Shown here in pieces: positions 1 to 7,389 of a stretch of DNA of 46,460 nucleotides; position 1 is the first letter of the stretch; every line of letters begins with the position of its first letter. Position numbers and translations under genes: made by a program. The notes beneath the pieces were generated by a model, which did no database searches, was not told the origin of the DNA, and saw only the letters and a list, made by a program, of their open reading frames with translations. This stretch comes from Gammaproteobacteria bacterium (GTDB taxonomy: Bacteria > Pseudomonadota > Gammaproteobacteria > JAJDOJ01): NCBI GenBank assembly GCA_027030565.1, contig JALVEU010000023.1:1-46460 (forward strand). Direction: 5' to 3'.

Positions 1-1096
1 TGCCCACCAGAGAACGCAGCAGCCGTGGTCCCAGCAGACGGGCGCGCAGCGCCGCGATCTGCGCGGGGATGGGCGGCTCCTCGTGCGACTCCTCGGCGGG
101 CACGTTCACGGTCCCGGCCAGTACACCCATGCGGTGGCGAACGCCCTCGATCCGCTGCTCCAGCCGGTCCACCTCTGCCAGACGGGCCCTCAGGTCGGCG
201 ACCCTCGCCTGTAGCGGCGCGTCGCTGCACAGGCTCACCTCCGTCTCGATGGCCTGACAAGCGGTGGCGATCTTGCCCGCTGCCTGTTCCAGCGCTTCGA
301 GTTCGGTGCGCCATTGCATCAAGGGCGTCTGCGTGTCGAGCTGGGTGAGTTCGCCGATCTCTTGACGCAGGTCTGCTCCCAGCTCTCGGAGCTCCTCCGA
401 GAGCTCGCGCAGGGTCTCGAGCATCCCACGCCTTTCCTGCATTGCGCTGCGCAGTGCCTGTGCCTCGGACTCCAGCCGGCCCATCGCCTGTTCGTCCGCC
501 TCGAGCGCCGCGATGCGGGTGCGCAGGCTCTCCAAGTGGCGCTCGGTCGCCTCGATCTCCGCCCGATGCGTTTGGATCTCCCGCTCGAGCTCGGCGGCTA
601 CGGCCTCGAGCTCGCGGGTGCCGGCGATCTCACGAATGGTGTCACTCTGGCTATGGGGTGCCGAGATCTCCATCTGGGCGAGATACAGGGCATCGAGGTA
701 CTGCTGGTAGTCGAACCCGCAGATGCCGGCCACGGCGTCGCGTACCGTGTTCGGCCCGGTAGCGAAGGGCGTTTTCTCCTCGGCACGATACAACTCCGCG
801 CCATGCACGCCACTTTGATCCAATGTGCGGCTGACGCGGTAGTGGACACCGTCGCCCGCTTCGAATCCCATCTCGATGCGGCAGCTCTCCTCGCCCCAGT
901 GGATCAGCTTCGGCAGGTCCGCTTCCCCGTGGGAGAACGTGCGTCCGAACAGGGCGAAACACACCGCTTCCACCACGGCCGTCTTGCCCGACTCGTTGGG
1001 TCCGGTGATGGCGATGAGGCCTTTGCTCGGGAGTTTGTTGAGCTCCAGCCGAGCGTACTTGAGGACGTTGGTAGCGCGAAGATAGGTGATGATCAT
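1..1096 (-). CDS. SbcC/Rad50-like AAA ATPase, N-terminal part (cut by window edge)
   Basis: The frame read leftward from the ATG at 1096-1094 is open for 365 codons to the window edge, so the C-terminal part is missing. It opens with MIITYLRATNVLKYARLELN and a Walker A GPNESGKT at about residues 32-39, followed by an ABC-type head region (FDYQQYLDALYLAQMEIS). From about residue 155 it is a long Glu/Arg/Leu-rich heptad coiled coil. This is the plan of SbcC/Rad50/SMC-like DNA-repair ATPases, which work with a metallophosphatase of the SbcD/Mre11 family on DNA ends. No such phosphatase gene lies upstream in this window; the partner could lie downstream, outside it. The ATPase class is clear, the exact family is not. 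The start codon touches the stop of a doubtful upstream ORF (ATGA). Confidence 0.85.
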   Translation of the reverse strand, partial: MIITYLRATNVLKYARLELNKLPSKGLIAITGPNESGKTAVVEAVCFALFGRTFSHGEADLPKLIHWGEESCRIEMGFEAGDGVHYRVSRTLDQSGVHGAELYRAEEKTPFATGPNTVRDAVAGICGFDYQQYLDALYLAQMEISAPHSQSDTIREIAGTRELEAVAAELEREIQTHRAEIEATERHLESLRTRIAALEADEQAMGRLESEAQALRSAMQERRGMLETLRELSEELRELGADLRQEIGELTQLDTQTPLMQWRTELEALEQAAGKIATACQAIETEVSLCSDAPLQARVADLRARLAEVDRLEQRIEGVRHRMGVLAGTVNVPAEESHEEPPIPAQIAALRARLLGPRLLRSLVG

Positions 1097-1365
1097 GAAA
1101 TACTCCGTACCGTTCTGGCGGAGGCGGGTCGGCGCGGTGGTGATGCGTTGAACGGACCGTTCGGGCTGCCGCTCGGCCATCCCCCGGCCAATGTCGGTGG
1201 GACGACACCGAAAAAGGGGAGGTCGCCCACGTGCACCACCTCGATACCCCGGCAAGAGAGGGACGTCTGCCGGAGCCGGGACACGACCGGCAGTGCGACG
1301 AACTCCCCCAGGGGGTGTCCGCCAAAGCCGGGCACGCACCCCGCGCTGGGTGGTGTGCAGGTCAC
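1093..1365 (-). other. weak ORF or gene remnant between two minus-strand genes
   Basis: This 290-base gap carries one 90-codon open frame from a GTG, whose stop overlaps the ATG of the SbcC-like gene. Codons in the first half have GC-rich third positions as real genes here do; the second half does not, and is Pro/Ser/Arg-rich like a shadow. No motif is recognised. It may be a small coupled gene, the tail of a decayed gene, or non-coding DNA. Confidence 0.2.
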
Positions 1366-1386
1366 GTTGGGTTTCCGTCGCCGGTT

Positions 1387-1581
1387 TCAGCCGTGTGCGG
1401 GTTTGTGGGCCGTGAGTTTCTCCAGCACCAGATCGACCGCCTGCCGGTACAAAACCTCATCGAAGGCCTGATCCGACGCGCGGAGCCTGGCAAGTTCGGC
1501 CTCGGCGTATTCCCGGAACTCGTCGACGGCATTGCGCCGCATGAAGTGTTTCTTGCCGCGCAGCCAGGACAGGATGGCCAT
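1387..1581 (-). CDS. small hypothetical protein, 64 aa
   Basis: The ATG at 1581 gives a 64-residue protein beginning MAILSWLRGKKHFMRRNAVD, then a charged, probably helical segment rich in Glu, Ala and Arg (FREYAEAELARLR) and a basic C-terminus. A purine-rich GAGGGGAGGG lies just before the start and serves as ribosome binding site. The frame extends upstream for 26 more codons without a better signal, so the ATG after the GAGG run is preferred. It has no Cys, no signal peptide and no full membrane segment. I do not recognise the family. The SbcC-like gene follows on the same strand after a 290-base gap. Confidence 0.6.
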   Translation of the reverse strand: MAILSWLRGKKHFMRRNAVDEFREYAEAELARLRASDQAFDEVLYRQAVDLVLEKLTAHKPAHG

Positions 1582-1763
1582 CGCGCGCCCTCCCCTCGGG
1601 TGATCCTCCTCTTTTCGGTGCGGGAATTCTATACCGATTGCGCCTCTTGTGTGCAGCACCGGCGTCTGGGCCCCGGCATCGAGGGTGCAGGAAGACCGTA
1701 TACGGGGTTTTACGTACCGTTTGTCGCCTCCACGGGCCCGTTTGCGAGATTTGTCAATGTTTT

Positions 1764-1790
1764 GAACTTAAGGGTTTGCTAATGTTCAGA
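1764..1790 (+). promoter_or_regulatory. possible sigma-E type promoter of the 33-aa microprotein gene
   Basis: GAACTT at 1764-1769, a 16-base spacer and TCAGA at 1786-1790 resemble the extracytoplasmic sigma-E/AlgU consensus (GAACTT, 16-17 bases, TCTGA) with one mismatch in the -10. The stretch is notably AT-rich for this genome, and no sigma-70 pair of acceptable spacing was found. The start codon lies about 50 bases after the predicted transcript start. Inference from sequence only. Confidence 0.4.
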
Positions 1791-1845
1791 TGTACAAAGT
1801 ATGCAACGCTTGTGTTGTGAAATAGCAACAGAGGAGTAGGGAAAA

Positions 1846-1947
1846 ATGATGGATGCATTGACGATTTCGGCCCTGGTGGTCTCGGCCGCCGTGATCTTCG
1901 TGGTGGCCAGACTGTGCGCCAAGTCCGGCTGCGGCCGTAAATGCTGA
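1846..1947 (+). CDS. 33-residue single-span membrane microprotein with Cys-rich tail
   Basis: ATG at 1846 to TGA at 1947 encodes 33 residues. Residues 3-22 form one strongly hydrophobic helix (ALTISALVVSAAVIFVVARL), and the last eleven residues contain three Cys in a Cys-x5-Cys-x3-Cys pattern with basic residues (CAKSGCGRKC). A near-consensus GAGGAG lies about ten bases before the start. The gene is isolated between minus-strand genes, with its own AT-rich upstream region carrying a sigma-E-like promoter match. A second ATG follows directly, so either Met may start it. The product is probably an inner-membrane microprotein with the basic tail in the cytoplasm; the Cys residues could bind metal or be redox active. 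No family is recognised. Confidence 0.7.
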   Translation: MMDALTISALVVSAAVIFVVARLCAKSGCGRKC

Positions 1948-1967
1948 CGGATCGGTACGAATGGTTA

Positions 1968-2001
1968 TGAAAAAACAACCTGCCGGGCACCGCCCGGCAG
2001 G
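1968..2001 (-). terminator. rho-independent terminator of the PilZ-like gene
   Basis: A perfect 10-bp stem (CCTGCCGGGC at 1979-1988, GCCCGGCAGG at 1992-2001) with a 3-base loop is followed, on the minus strand, by a T-rich tract containing six T (A run at 1970-1975 on the plus strand). It lies ten bases after the stop of the PilZ-like gene and also faces the end of the microprotein gene. Confidence 0.9.
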
Positions 2002-2011
2002 CCGATGATGA

Positions 2012-2491
2012 TCAGCTCACCCAGCCCGGCGCCGGGAATGCCGCCGAGTGATGGGTGATCCACTCGCGGGCCGCCTCTTCCAGCGTGATGCTGCGCCCCC
2101 GGGCGGCTGTGCGCAGGCGATAGGCCTCGATATGGCACGCCTGCTCGAGCATGCGTCCCTCGAAGGCGGCCTGTGGATCGAGGAAGGCCATTTCCAGTTG
2201 TATTTCGGGGCCTTGACGTGTCCATGCAACGATCACGCCGCGCAGTGCGATCCGTTCGCCGTTGAGGAGCGTGGAAAGCTCGACGAGGGTCCCCGGGGCG
2301 ATGGCCTGCTGCGCCGAGAATCGCACGCCGCCCAGGCCTGGGTCCTGGAGACGCGTCGGGCACCGTGTCAGAGCGTGTACCCGCAGGGGGAGCTCGGAGG
2401 GATGGTCGATCAGAGGAGGCGGCCGCCTTCCGGGGCGCAAGGGCAGCCTCACGCCCTGTTCAACATGGTTCTGCTGCCCCAGTCCCTTCAT
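2012..2491 (-). CDS. PilZ-domain-like protein
   Basis: A 159-residue protein with ATG at 2491 and a strong GAGGAGGG ribosome binding site. Residues about 30-110 fit a PilZ beta-barrel: a basic N-terminal region where the c-di-GMP-binding Arg pair lies (RLPLRPGRR), then LQDPGLGGVRF at the place of the usual D/N-x-S-x-x-G motif, then VELSTLLNGERIALRGVIVAW. A C-terminal helical region (EEAAREWITHHSAAFP) follows. The second motif has Pro-Gly where Ser is normal, and the RxxxR spacing is not canonical, so c-di-GMP binding is uncertain. It stands alone between its own terminator and a 135-base AT-rich intergenic region at 2492-2626 that probably holds its promoter. Confidence 0.65.
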   Translation of the reverse strand: MKGLGQQNHVEQGVRLPLRPGRRPPPLIDHPSELPLRVHALTRCPTRLQDPGLGGVRFSAQQAIAPGTLVELSTLLNGERIALRGVIVAWTRQGPEIQLEMAFLDPQAAFEGRMLEQACHIEAYRLRTAARGRSITLEEAAREWITHHSAAFPAPGWVS

Positions 2492-2626
2492 CCTGGCGCC
2501 CTCCTCTATTGCTACGTTGCGCCTGGCTTCTGCGGGCTTCTCCCTACGGATTAGCCCTTATGTCATTTATACTCTGGACAGCGTCGAAAATCCATGCCTG
2601 TGTAGCAAAAATTCAACCGCCTGTTG

Positions 2627-3370
2627 TTAAAAATTCACAATTTGTCCTGTTCCCGGGCCTGACAAGGCCCGCCGGACCAGCATCCCGGAAGGCTCTCGCT
2701 GCTCGATGAGTCGTTCCCACAGACCATCCGGCGCCATCACCTCCTCTACGGTGGCCGGCAGGAGGAGCCAGTCGCCGTTGAGCAGTTCCGCGTCCAGCTG
2801 AGCGGGGCCCCAGCCGGCATAACCCAGAAAGACGTGCAGCCGGGCCGGGTCGTAGCCGCGTTCCATCAGGCCCCGTAGTGTTTCCCGGTCTGCACCGTAA
2901 CGCAGCCCCTCCAGCACGGGCACGGTGCGCGGGAGCGGCTCGTCGGTCTGGACCAGGAAGCTTGCCAGATACGGGGCCACCGGCCCTCCGAACCAGAGTG
3001 GGTAGCGCTGTGCAGATGGTCCCAGCTCGGTCAGCAGTTCCCCCACGGACCAGTCCGAACGGCGGTTGACGATCAGACCAGCGGAACCGTCCGGCCCATG
3101 TTCGACCAGGAGGATCACCGACCGAGCGAAGCGGGGATCGGGCATCTGGGGACGTGCCACCAGGAAGACCCCGGCCCGCGGCTCTCCAGCCACGCCGGCG
3201 ACACCGTCCCCGGGCTTGCCGAGCCCGGCGTGTCCGCCCACCAAGGCGGCGAGCGCCGCCGCCAGTAGGGCGGGCGCCGCGAGCAGACGCACCCATGATC
3301 GCACGCCGGTCTCTGCCTGCGAATGGCGCACCGCCTGTGCGTTCACCGCCGGCGACTTGGCGAACTGCAT
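2627..3370 (-). CDS. YqgE/AlgH family protein with N-terminal membrane segment
   Basis: The 247-residue product carries the YqgE/AlgH (UPF0301) fold from about residue 68: GVFLVARPQMPDPRFARSVI, EHGPDGSAGLIVNR, LWFGGPVAP, HVFLGYAGWGPAQLDAEL and a C-terminal DGLWERL. AlgH-type proteins are usually about 185-190 residues and soluble. Here roughly 60 residues are added in front, including a hydrophobic segment (VRLLAAPALLAAALAALVGG) that looks like a signal anchor. ATG at 3370 is chosen because it leads directly into that segment; frames further upstream read through the divergent gene. Only 55 bases separate it from the divergent phosphatase gene. Family function is unsettled; AlgH was named for alginate regulation in Pseudomonas. 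Confidence 0.85.
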   Translation of the reverse strand: MQFAKSPAVNAQAVRHSQAETGVRSWVRLLAAPALLAAALAALVGGHAGLGKPGDGVAGVAGEPRAGVFLVARPQMPDPRFARSVILLVEHGPDGSAGLIVNRRSDWSVGELLTELGPSAQRYPLWFGGPVAPYLASFLVQTDEPLPRTVPVLEGLRYGADRETLRGLMERGYDPARLHVFLGYAGWGPAQLDAELLNGDWLLLPATVEEVMAPDGLWERLIEQREPSGMLVRRALSGPGTGQIVNF

Positions 3371-3425
3371 TGCATTGTTTCCGGAGGTCTCTGTACAGTG
3401 CTCGGCAGAGCCTGTACCGGATGCT

Positions 3426-4076
3426 ATGGAGATTGATGCCTTGTGTAAAGAGAGCGGTTCCGCGACCCGTGGGCGAGTCTGGATCGATCTACTGCGCCAT
3501 GGCGAGCCCACCGGGGGAGAGCGGTACCGCGGGGACGGGGTGGACGATCCGCTCAGCCCACGCGGCTGGGAGCAGATGTGGGCGGCGGTGGGTGCGGCCG
3601 CCGGCTGGGTCCGGGTCGTGAGCTCGCCGTTGCAGCGCTGCCGCGCCTTCGCCGAGGCGCTGGGCGAGCGGCTGCAGATCCCGGTGAGCGTGGAGCCCGA
3701 GCTCAGGGAGGTGGGTTTTGGTGTCTGGGAGGGGCTCACCAAACCCGAGGTGGCGTCGCGTTGGCCGGGCGCCCTGGAGGCGTTCCACGCGGACCCGGTT
3801 ACACACCGGCCCCGCGGGGCCGAACCACTGGAGGCCTTTTGTGGGCGTGTCTCCCGGGCGCTGGATCGCCTGTGGCAGGCGGCCGGGGCCGGCCCGGTAC
3901 TGGTGGTGGCCCACGCCGGTGTCCTGCGAGCGGCGGCGGTTCAGGCGCTGCGCATGCCCCTGGGTTCCATGTACCGGCTGCGGATCGGCTACGCAGGCTG
4001 TGTTCGCCTGTCACGAGACCTGCGCGGCGTCTGCCTCGAGCACTGGAACCTGCCCCGTCTGATGGAGGACCCGTGA
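3426..4076 (+). CDS. histidine phosphatase family protein (phosphoglycerate mutase-like)
   Basis: The 216-residue protein has the RHG signature near residue 24 (IDLLRHGEP), which supplies the phosphorylated His. It also has SPLQRCRAFAEAL, the acid region REVGFGVWEG, and the second catalytic His in VLVVAHAGVLRAAA. The layout matches CobC/GpmB-type phosphatases (alpha-ribazole phosphatase or a general phosphomonoesterase); no cobalamin genes are nearby, so the substrate is open. ATG at 3426 follows a very short divergent region shared with the YqgE-like gene. Its stop overlaps the GTG of the metal-binding protein gene (GTGA), so it is likely co-translated with the transporter. Confidence 0.85.
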   Translation: MEIDALCKESGSATRGRVWIDLLRHGEPTGGERYRGDGVDDPLSPRGWEQMWAAVGAAAGWVRVVSSPLQRCRAFAEALGERLQIPVSVEPELREVGFGVWEGLTKPEVASRWPGALEAFHADPVTHRPRGAEPLEAFCGRVSRALDRLWQAAGAGPVLVVAHAGVLRAAAVQALRMPLGSMYRLRIGYAGCVRLSRDLRGVCLEHWNLPRLMEDP

Positions 4077-5011
4077 GCCGGAAGTCCTGCGGGTCCTGGG
4101 GGACGACAAAGCCGGCCGGAGCGTCGTCTTCCCGCCGGTGGCGAGTGTGGCTCCAGGTGTGGTTGGTGCTCCTGGTCATGGGCATCCGTCCAGCCGGCGC
4201 AGTCGTGCCGGTGGTGGTGAGCATCCTTCCCCAGAAGGCGTTCGTGGAGGCCATCGGAGGGACGCGGGTCGCGGTGTCCGTCATGGTAGGTCCCGGCTAC
4301 AGCCCCGCCACTTACGCACCGCGTCCCGCCCAGCTGGCGGCCCTGAGCCGTGCCCGGATCTATTTCGCCATCGGGGTGCCCTTCGAGGAGGCCTGGATGG
4401 ACCGCATACGCGCCGCCGCCCCGGGGCTGGAGATCGTCCAGACCCAGGCGGGGATCAAGTTGCGCCCCATGGATCTGCCGCCGGATCGGCACTCGGACAG
4501 AGCGCGCGGCCGGCCGGATCCACACGTGTGGCTCAGTCCCGTGCTGGTGAAGCACCAGGCGCGGCTCATCGCGCAGGGGCTGGAGCGGGCGGACGCGGAG
4601 GGGGCTGCGGCGTATCGAGCCGGCCTGCGCGAGTTCCTGCGGCGGCTGGACCGGCTGGATGCCGATCTGCGCCGGCGCCTCGCGGCCGTGCGTGGCCGGG
4701 CGTTTCTGGTCTTTCATCCTTCCTGGGGCTACTTCGCGGATGCCTACGGGTTGCGCCAGGTGCCCGTGGAGATCGAGGGCAAGCCCCCCCGCGCGCAGAC
4801 CCTGGTGCGGCTCGTGGACTGGGCGCGTAAACACGATGTCCATGTACTGGTGGTGAGCCCGCGACTGCGTCGCAGTACAGTGGCCATGCTGGCCCGTGAG
4901 TTCCAGGCGCGTGTGGTGGTGGCCGATCCGGTTGCCGAGGACTGGGAGCATGAACTGCGCCGCTTCGCCGACCGGCTGGCCGAGGCCTTGGCGGATGTAG
5001 GACCGGAGTAG
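4073..5011 (+). CDS. metal ABC transporter substrate-binding protein (ZnuA/cluster A-I)
   Basis: The 312-residue periplasmic protein starts at a GTG overlapping the previous stop. It has a Tat-less signal region of about 45 residues with hydrophobic core VWLVLLVMGIRPAGA. The mature part has the family landmarks VVVSILPQKAFVEAIGG, DPHVWLSP, FHPSWGYFADAYGL and VVVADPVAEDW. Cluster A-I proteins normally bind metal with three His and one acidic residue. The His and acidic positions in DPHVW, FHPSW and ADPV are present, but the first site, usually PHxYEP, reads SPATYAP. The His-rich loop typical of ZnuA is also missing. It probably delivers a divalent metal (Zn, Mn or other) to the next two gene products; the specificity cannot be assigned. 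Confidence 0.88.
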   Translation: MSRKSCGSWGTTKPAGASSSRRWRVWLQVWLVLLVMGIRPAGAVVPVVVSILPQKAFVEAIGGTRVAVSVMVGPGYSPATYAPRPAQLAALSRARIYFAIGVPFEEAWMDRIRAAAPGLEIVQTQAGIKLRPMDLPPDRHSDRARGRPDPHVWLSPVLVKHQARLIAQGLERADAEGAAAYRAGLREFLRRLDRLDADLRRRLAAVRGRAFLVFHPSWGYFADAYGLRQVPVEIEGKPPRAQTLVRLVDWARKHDVHVLVVSPRLRRSTVAMLAREFQARVVVADPVAEDWEHELRRFADRLAEALADVGPE

Positions 5012-5015
5012 GGGC

Positions 5016-5747
5016 ATGGAAGCGGTTCCAGCCATTGAGGTCCGGGGGGTATGGTTCGCATATGGGGGCGTCACCGTACTCGAGGACGTCCATCTGACTG
5101 TCCGGCAGGGGGAGTTCTGGGGACTGGTGGGCCCCAACGGCGGTGGCAAGTCCACCCTGCTCAAACTGATTCTGGGGCTGCTGCGGCCCGCGCGGGGGCG
5201 AATCCGGGTGCTTGGCATGCCGCCCGAACGCGCCAGGCTGCAAGTGGGTTACGTCCCGCAGTTCGCCGGGTTCCGGCGGGACTTCCCGATCCTGGTCCGT
5301 GCGGTCGTGGCCATGGGCCGATTGGGACGGGGCCCGTTGATCGGACCCTGGCGTGGTCGAGATCGCGCGGCGGTGGAGGCAGCCATGCGCGAGGCGGAAG
5401 TGGAGGGGCTTGCGGAGCGTCCCATCGGGAGTCTGTCCGGCGGACAGCTGCAACGCGTTCTGGTGGCGCGGGCCCTGGCCACCGAGCCGCGGATCCTGCT
5501 CCTGGACGAGCCGACGGCCAACATCGACCAGCGAGGGGAGCGGGACATCTTCGACGTGCTACGCAGGCTCGCCGAACGCATGACGATCCTCGTGGTCTCT
5601 CATGACATCGCCTTCATCTCGCAGTACGTCCAGCGAGTGGCATGCCTCAACCGCACCCTGCTCTGCCATGCCACCGACGCGCTCACGCCTGAGTCGCTCG
5701 AGCGGCTCTATGGGGCGCCAGTGCGGGCCATCGCACACCGGCACTGA
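5016..5747 (+). CDS. metal ABC transporter ATP-binding protein (ZnuC-like)
   Basis: The 243-residue ABC ATPase has Walker A GPNGGGKST near residue 46, a Q-loop in VGYVPQFAG, signature LSGGQLQRV, Walker B ILLLDEPTANID and switch His in VVSHD. Size and motif order match ZnuC/MntB/TroB-type ATPases that energise import with a cluster 9 binding protein. It starts four bases after the binding-protein stop and is followed by the permease 14 bases later, so the three are one operon. Confidence 0.93.
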   Translation: MEAVPAIEVRGVWFAYGGVTVLEDVHLTVRQGEFWGLVGPNGGGKSTLLKLILGLLRPARGRIRVLGMPPERARLQVGYVPQFAGFRRDFPILVRAVVAMGRLGRGPLIGPWRGRDRAAVEAAMREAEVEGLAERPIGSLSGGQLQRVLVARALATEPRILLLDEPTANIDQRGERDIFDVLRRLAERMTILVVSHDIAFISQYVQRVACLNRTLLCHATDALTPESLERLYGAPVRAIAHRH

Positions 5748-5761
5748 GCAGGCAGTACGGA

Positions 5762-6595
5762 ATGGCATTACCCATGGAGTTTTTCACTGCGGTCGCCGTA
5801 CACCCTTTCTTGCAGTATGCACTCGCGGGGAGCCTGCTCGCCGCACTGGGCTGCGGAGTGATCGGTCCCTTCGTGGTGGTGCGCAGGATGAGTTATCTCG
5901 CCGGCGGCGTGGCGCACTCGGTGCTCGGGGGGATGGGGGTCGCCTATTTCCTCGGCCGGGATCCCCTCTGGGGTGCCTTGATCGCTGCCGTGGTGGCAGC
6001 CCTGATCATCGGTGGTGCCCGGCGCTACGTCCATCACGACCGAGACACGCTGATCAGTGCGGTATGGGCCGTGGGTATGGCCGTCGGCGTGCTGTTCATG
6101 GCCCGGGCCCCGGGCTATGGAACGGATCTGCTGGGCTATCTCTTTGGGGACATTCTCCTCATCGATCCGCACAAGCTGGTGTTCCTTGGGGTGCTGGACG
6201 CGCTGGCCGTGTGTGTCCTGCTGGCCGGGTATCGCGCGTTTCTGGCGGTGGCGTTCGATGAGGAGTTTGCCCGGGTTCGGGGGCTGCCCACCGGATGGCT
6301 GGAGATCGGCCTCCTGACCCTGGTGGCGTTGATGGTGGTGGTGTTGGTACAGGTGGTGGGCCTGATCCTGCTCATCGCACTGCTGACGCTGCCTGCGGCC
6401 ATGGCCGGTCAACACGTACGCACCATCGGGGCCATGATTCCGGTGTCCATGGCGCTGGGGGCGTTGTTGTCGGTGGGCGGACTGGCCACCGCTTACGTGT
6501 ACGACATGCCGGCCGGAGCGACCATCATTCTGTGGGTGGCTGTGGCCTATCTGGTATCCAGCGCCCTGAGCTGGCGTCGCCTTCAGGGGGCGTGA
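5762..6595 (+). CDS. metal ABC transporter permease (ZnuB-like)
   Basis: The 277-residue protein is hydrophobic throughout, with eight or nine predicted membrane spans. It has ABC-3 family landmarks: QYALAGSLLAALGCGVIGPFVVVRRMSYLAGGVAHS near the N-terminus and the conserved LLIALLTLPAAMAGQ late in the protein. It forms the channel for the metal delivered by the upstream binding protein. ATG at 5762 or 5774 may start it. Its last 13 bases overlap the 3' end of the convergent creatininase-family gene, so no terminator separates the two. Confidence 0.92.
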   Translation: MALPMEFFTAVAVHPFLQYALAGSLLAALGCGVIGPFVVVRRMSYLAGGVAHSVLGGMGVAYFLGRDPLWGALIAAVVAALIIGGARRYVHHDRDTLISAVWAVGMAVGVLFMARAPGYGTDLLGYLFGDILLIDPHKLVFLGVLDALAVCVLLAGYRAFLAVAFDEEFARVRGLPTGWLEIGLLTLVALMVVVLVQVVGLILLIALLTLPAAMAGQHVRTIGAMIPVSMALGALLSVGGLATAYVYDMPAGATIILWVAVAYLVSSALSWRRLQGA

Positions 6596-7323
6596 ACGAA
6601 ACGCCGGAAGTCTTCGGCAATGGCTTGAACCGCCACCTCGCGGAACCGGGCACCGTGTTCGACCCGAGCCAGCGCAGGGTTGGAACCGATGCGCCCGTCC
6701 GGAAACCGGCGGCGAAAGTCCCGTGCGTCGAAGATGGGGCCGGTCGGTGCCACGGGCGGGTCGAGCGGTGCCGTCTTCACCGCCTCGGGATGGGTGTGGA
6801 AGGAGAGGGCCACTTCCGATGCGGTGGCGTGGTGGCCTTCGGCCGCGCCATAGAGCTCCCGAGCGAGCGCCGCCACCTGCGGCAGACGCCACCAGTTGGC
6901 GAGACGGCAGCGGGGGGCGTTCTCCGGATCACCGGCGTAGACGGCGCTGAAAGCGGACTCCACCACCGGGATGTTGCCCCCGTGCCCATTGATGAAATAA
7001 CAATGGGTGAAGCCGTGGCGCGACAACGACTCGATCACGTCGCGCACCACGGCGAGCAGCGTTTCCGGACGCAGGCTGAGTGTGCCGGGAAAGGCCATGT
7101 GGTGCTGTGCCATACCGATGTGCAGGGTGGGTGTCACGAGCACCCCGAGCCGTTCACCGACACCCCGGGCGAGCGTCTGCGCGCAGATCGCGTCGGTGCC
7201 GATGAGGCCCGTGGGCCCGTGCTGCTCCGTAGAGCCGATGGGGATCAGGACGCTGGTGTCGCGTTGGAGGTAGGCCTCGATCTCGGGCCAGGTGCTCAAT
7301 TCGAGCAGCATGGAGGCCTCCAT
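6583..7323 (-). CDS. creatininase family amidohydrolase
   Basis: The 246-residue protein matches the creatininase/creatinine amidohydrolase family. Metal ligand motifs are IGSTEQHGPTGLIGTD near residues 29-44 (Glu, His, Asp), FINGHGGN near 111 (His) and HHATASEVAL (Glu). Relatives act on creatinine, F420 precursors, mycofactocin precursor peptide (MftE) or pyrimidine intermediates. No linked biosynthetic genes exist here, so the substrate is unknown. ATG at 7323 or 7311 may start it. It is divergent from the CoA-binding gene with a 66-base gap. Confidence 0.88.
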   Translation of the reverse strand: MEASMLLELSTWPEIEAYLQRDTSVLIPIGSTEQHGPTGLIGTDAICAQTLARGVGERLGVLVTPTLHIGMAQHHMAFPGTLSLRPETLLAVVRDVIESLSRHGFTHCYFINGHGGNIPVVESAFSAVYAGDPENAPRCRLANWWRLPQVAALARELYGAAEGHHATASEVALSFHTHPEAVKTAPLDPPVAPTGPIFDARDFRRRFPDGRIGSNPALARVEHGARFREVAVQAIAEDFRRFVHAP

Positions 7324-7389
7324 GGATGGGCGGGGGGCGTGGGGTATAGTTTACCTTGCGTTGGCCACGGGCCTTGCGGACGACGGATC

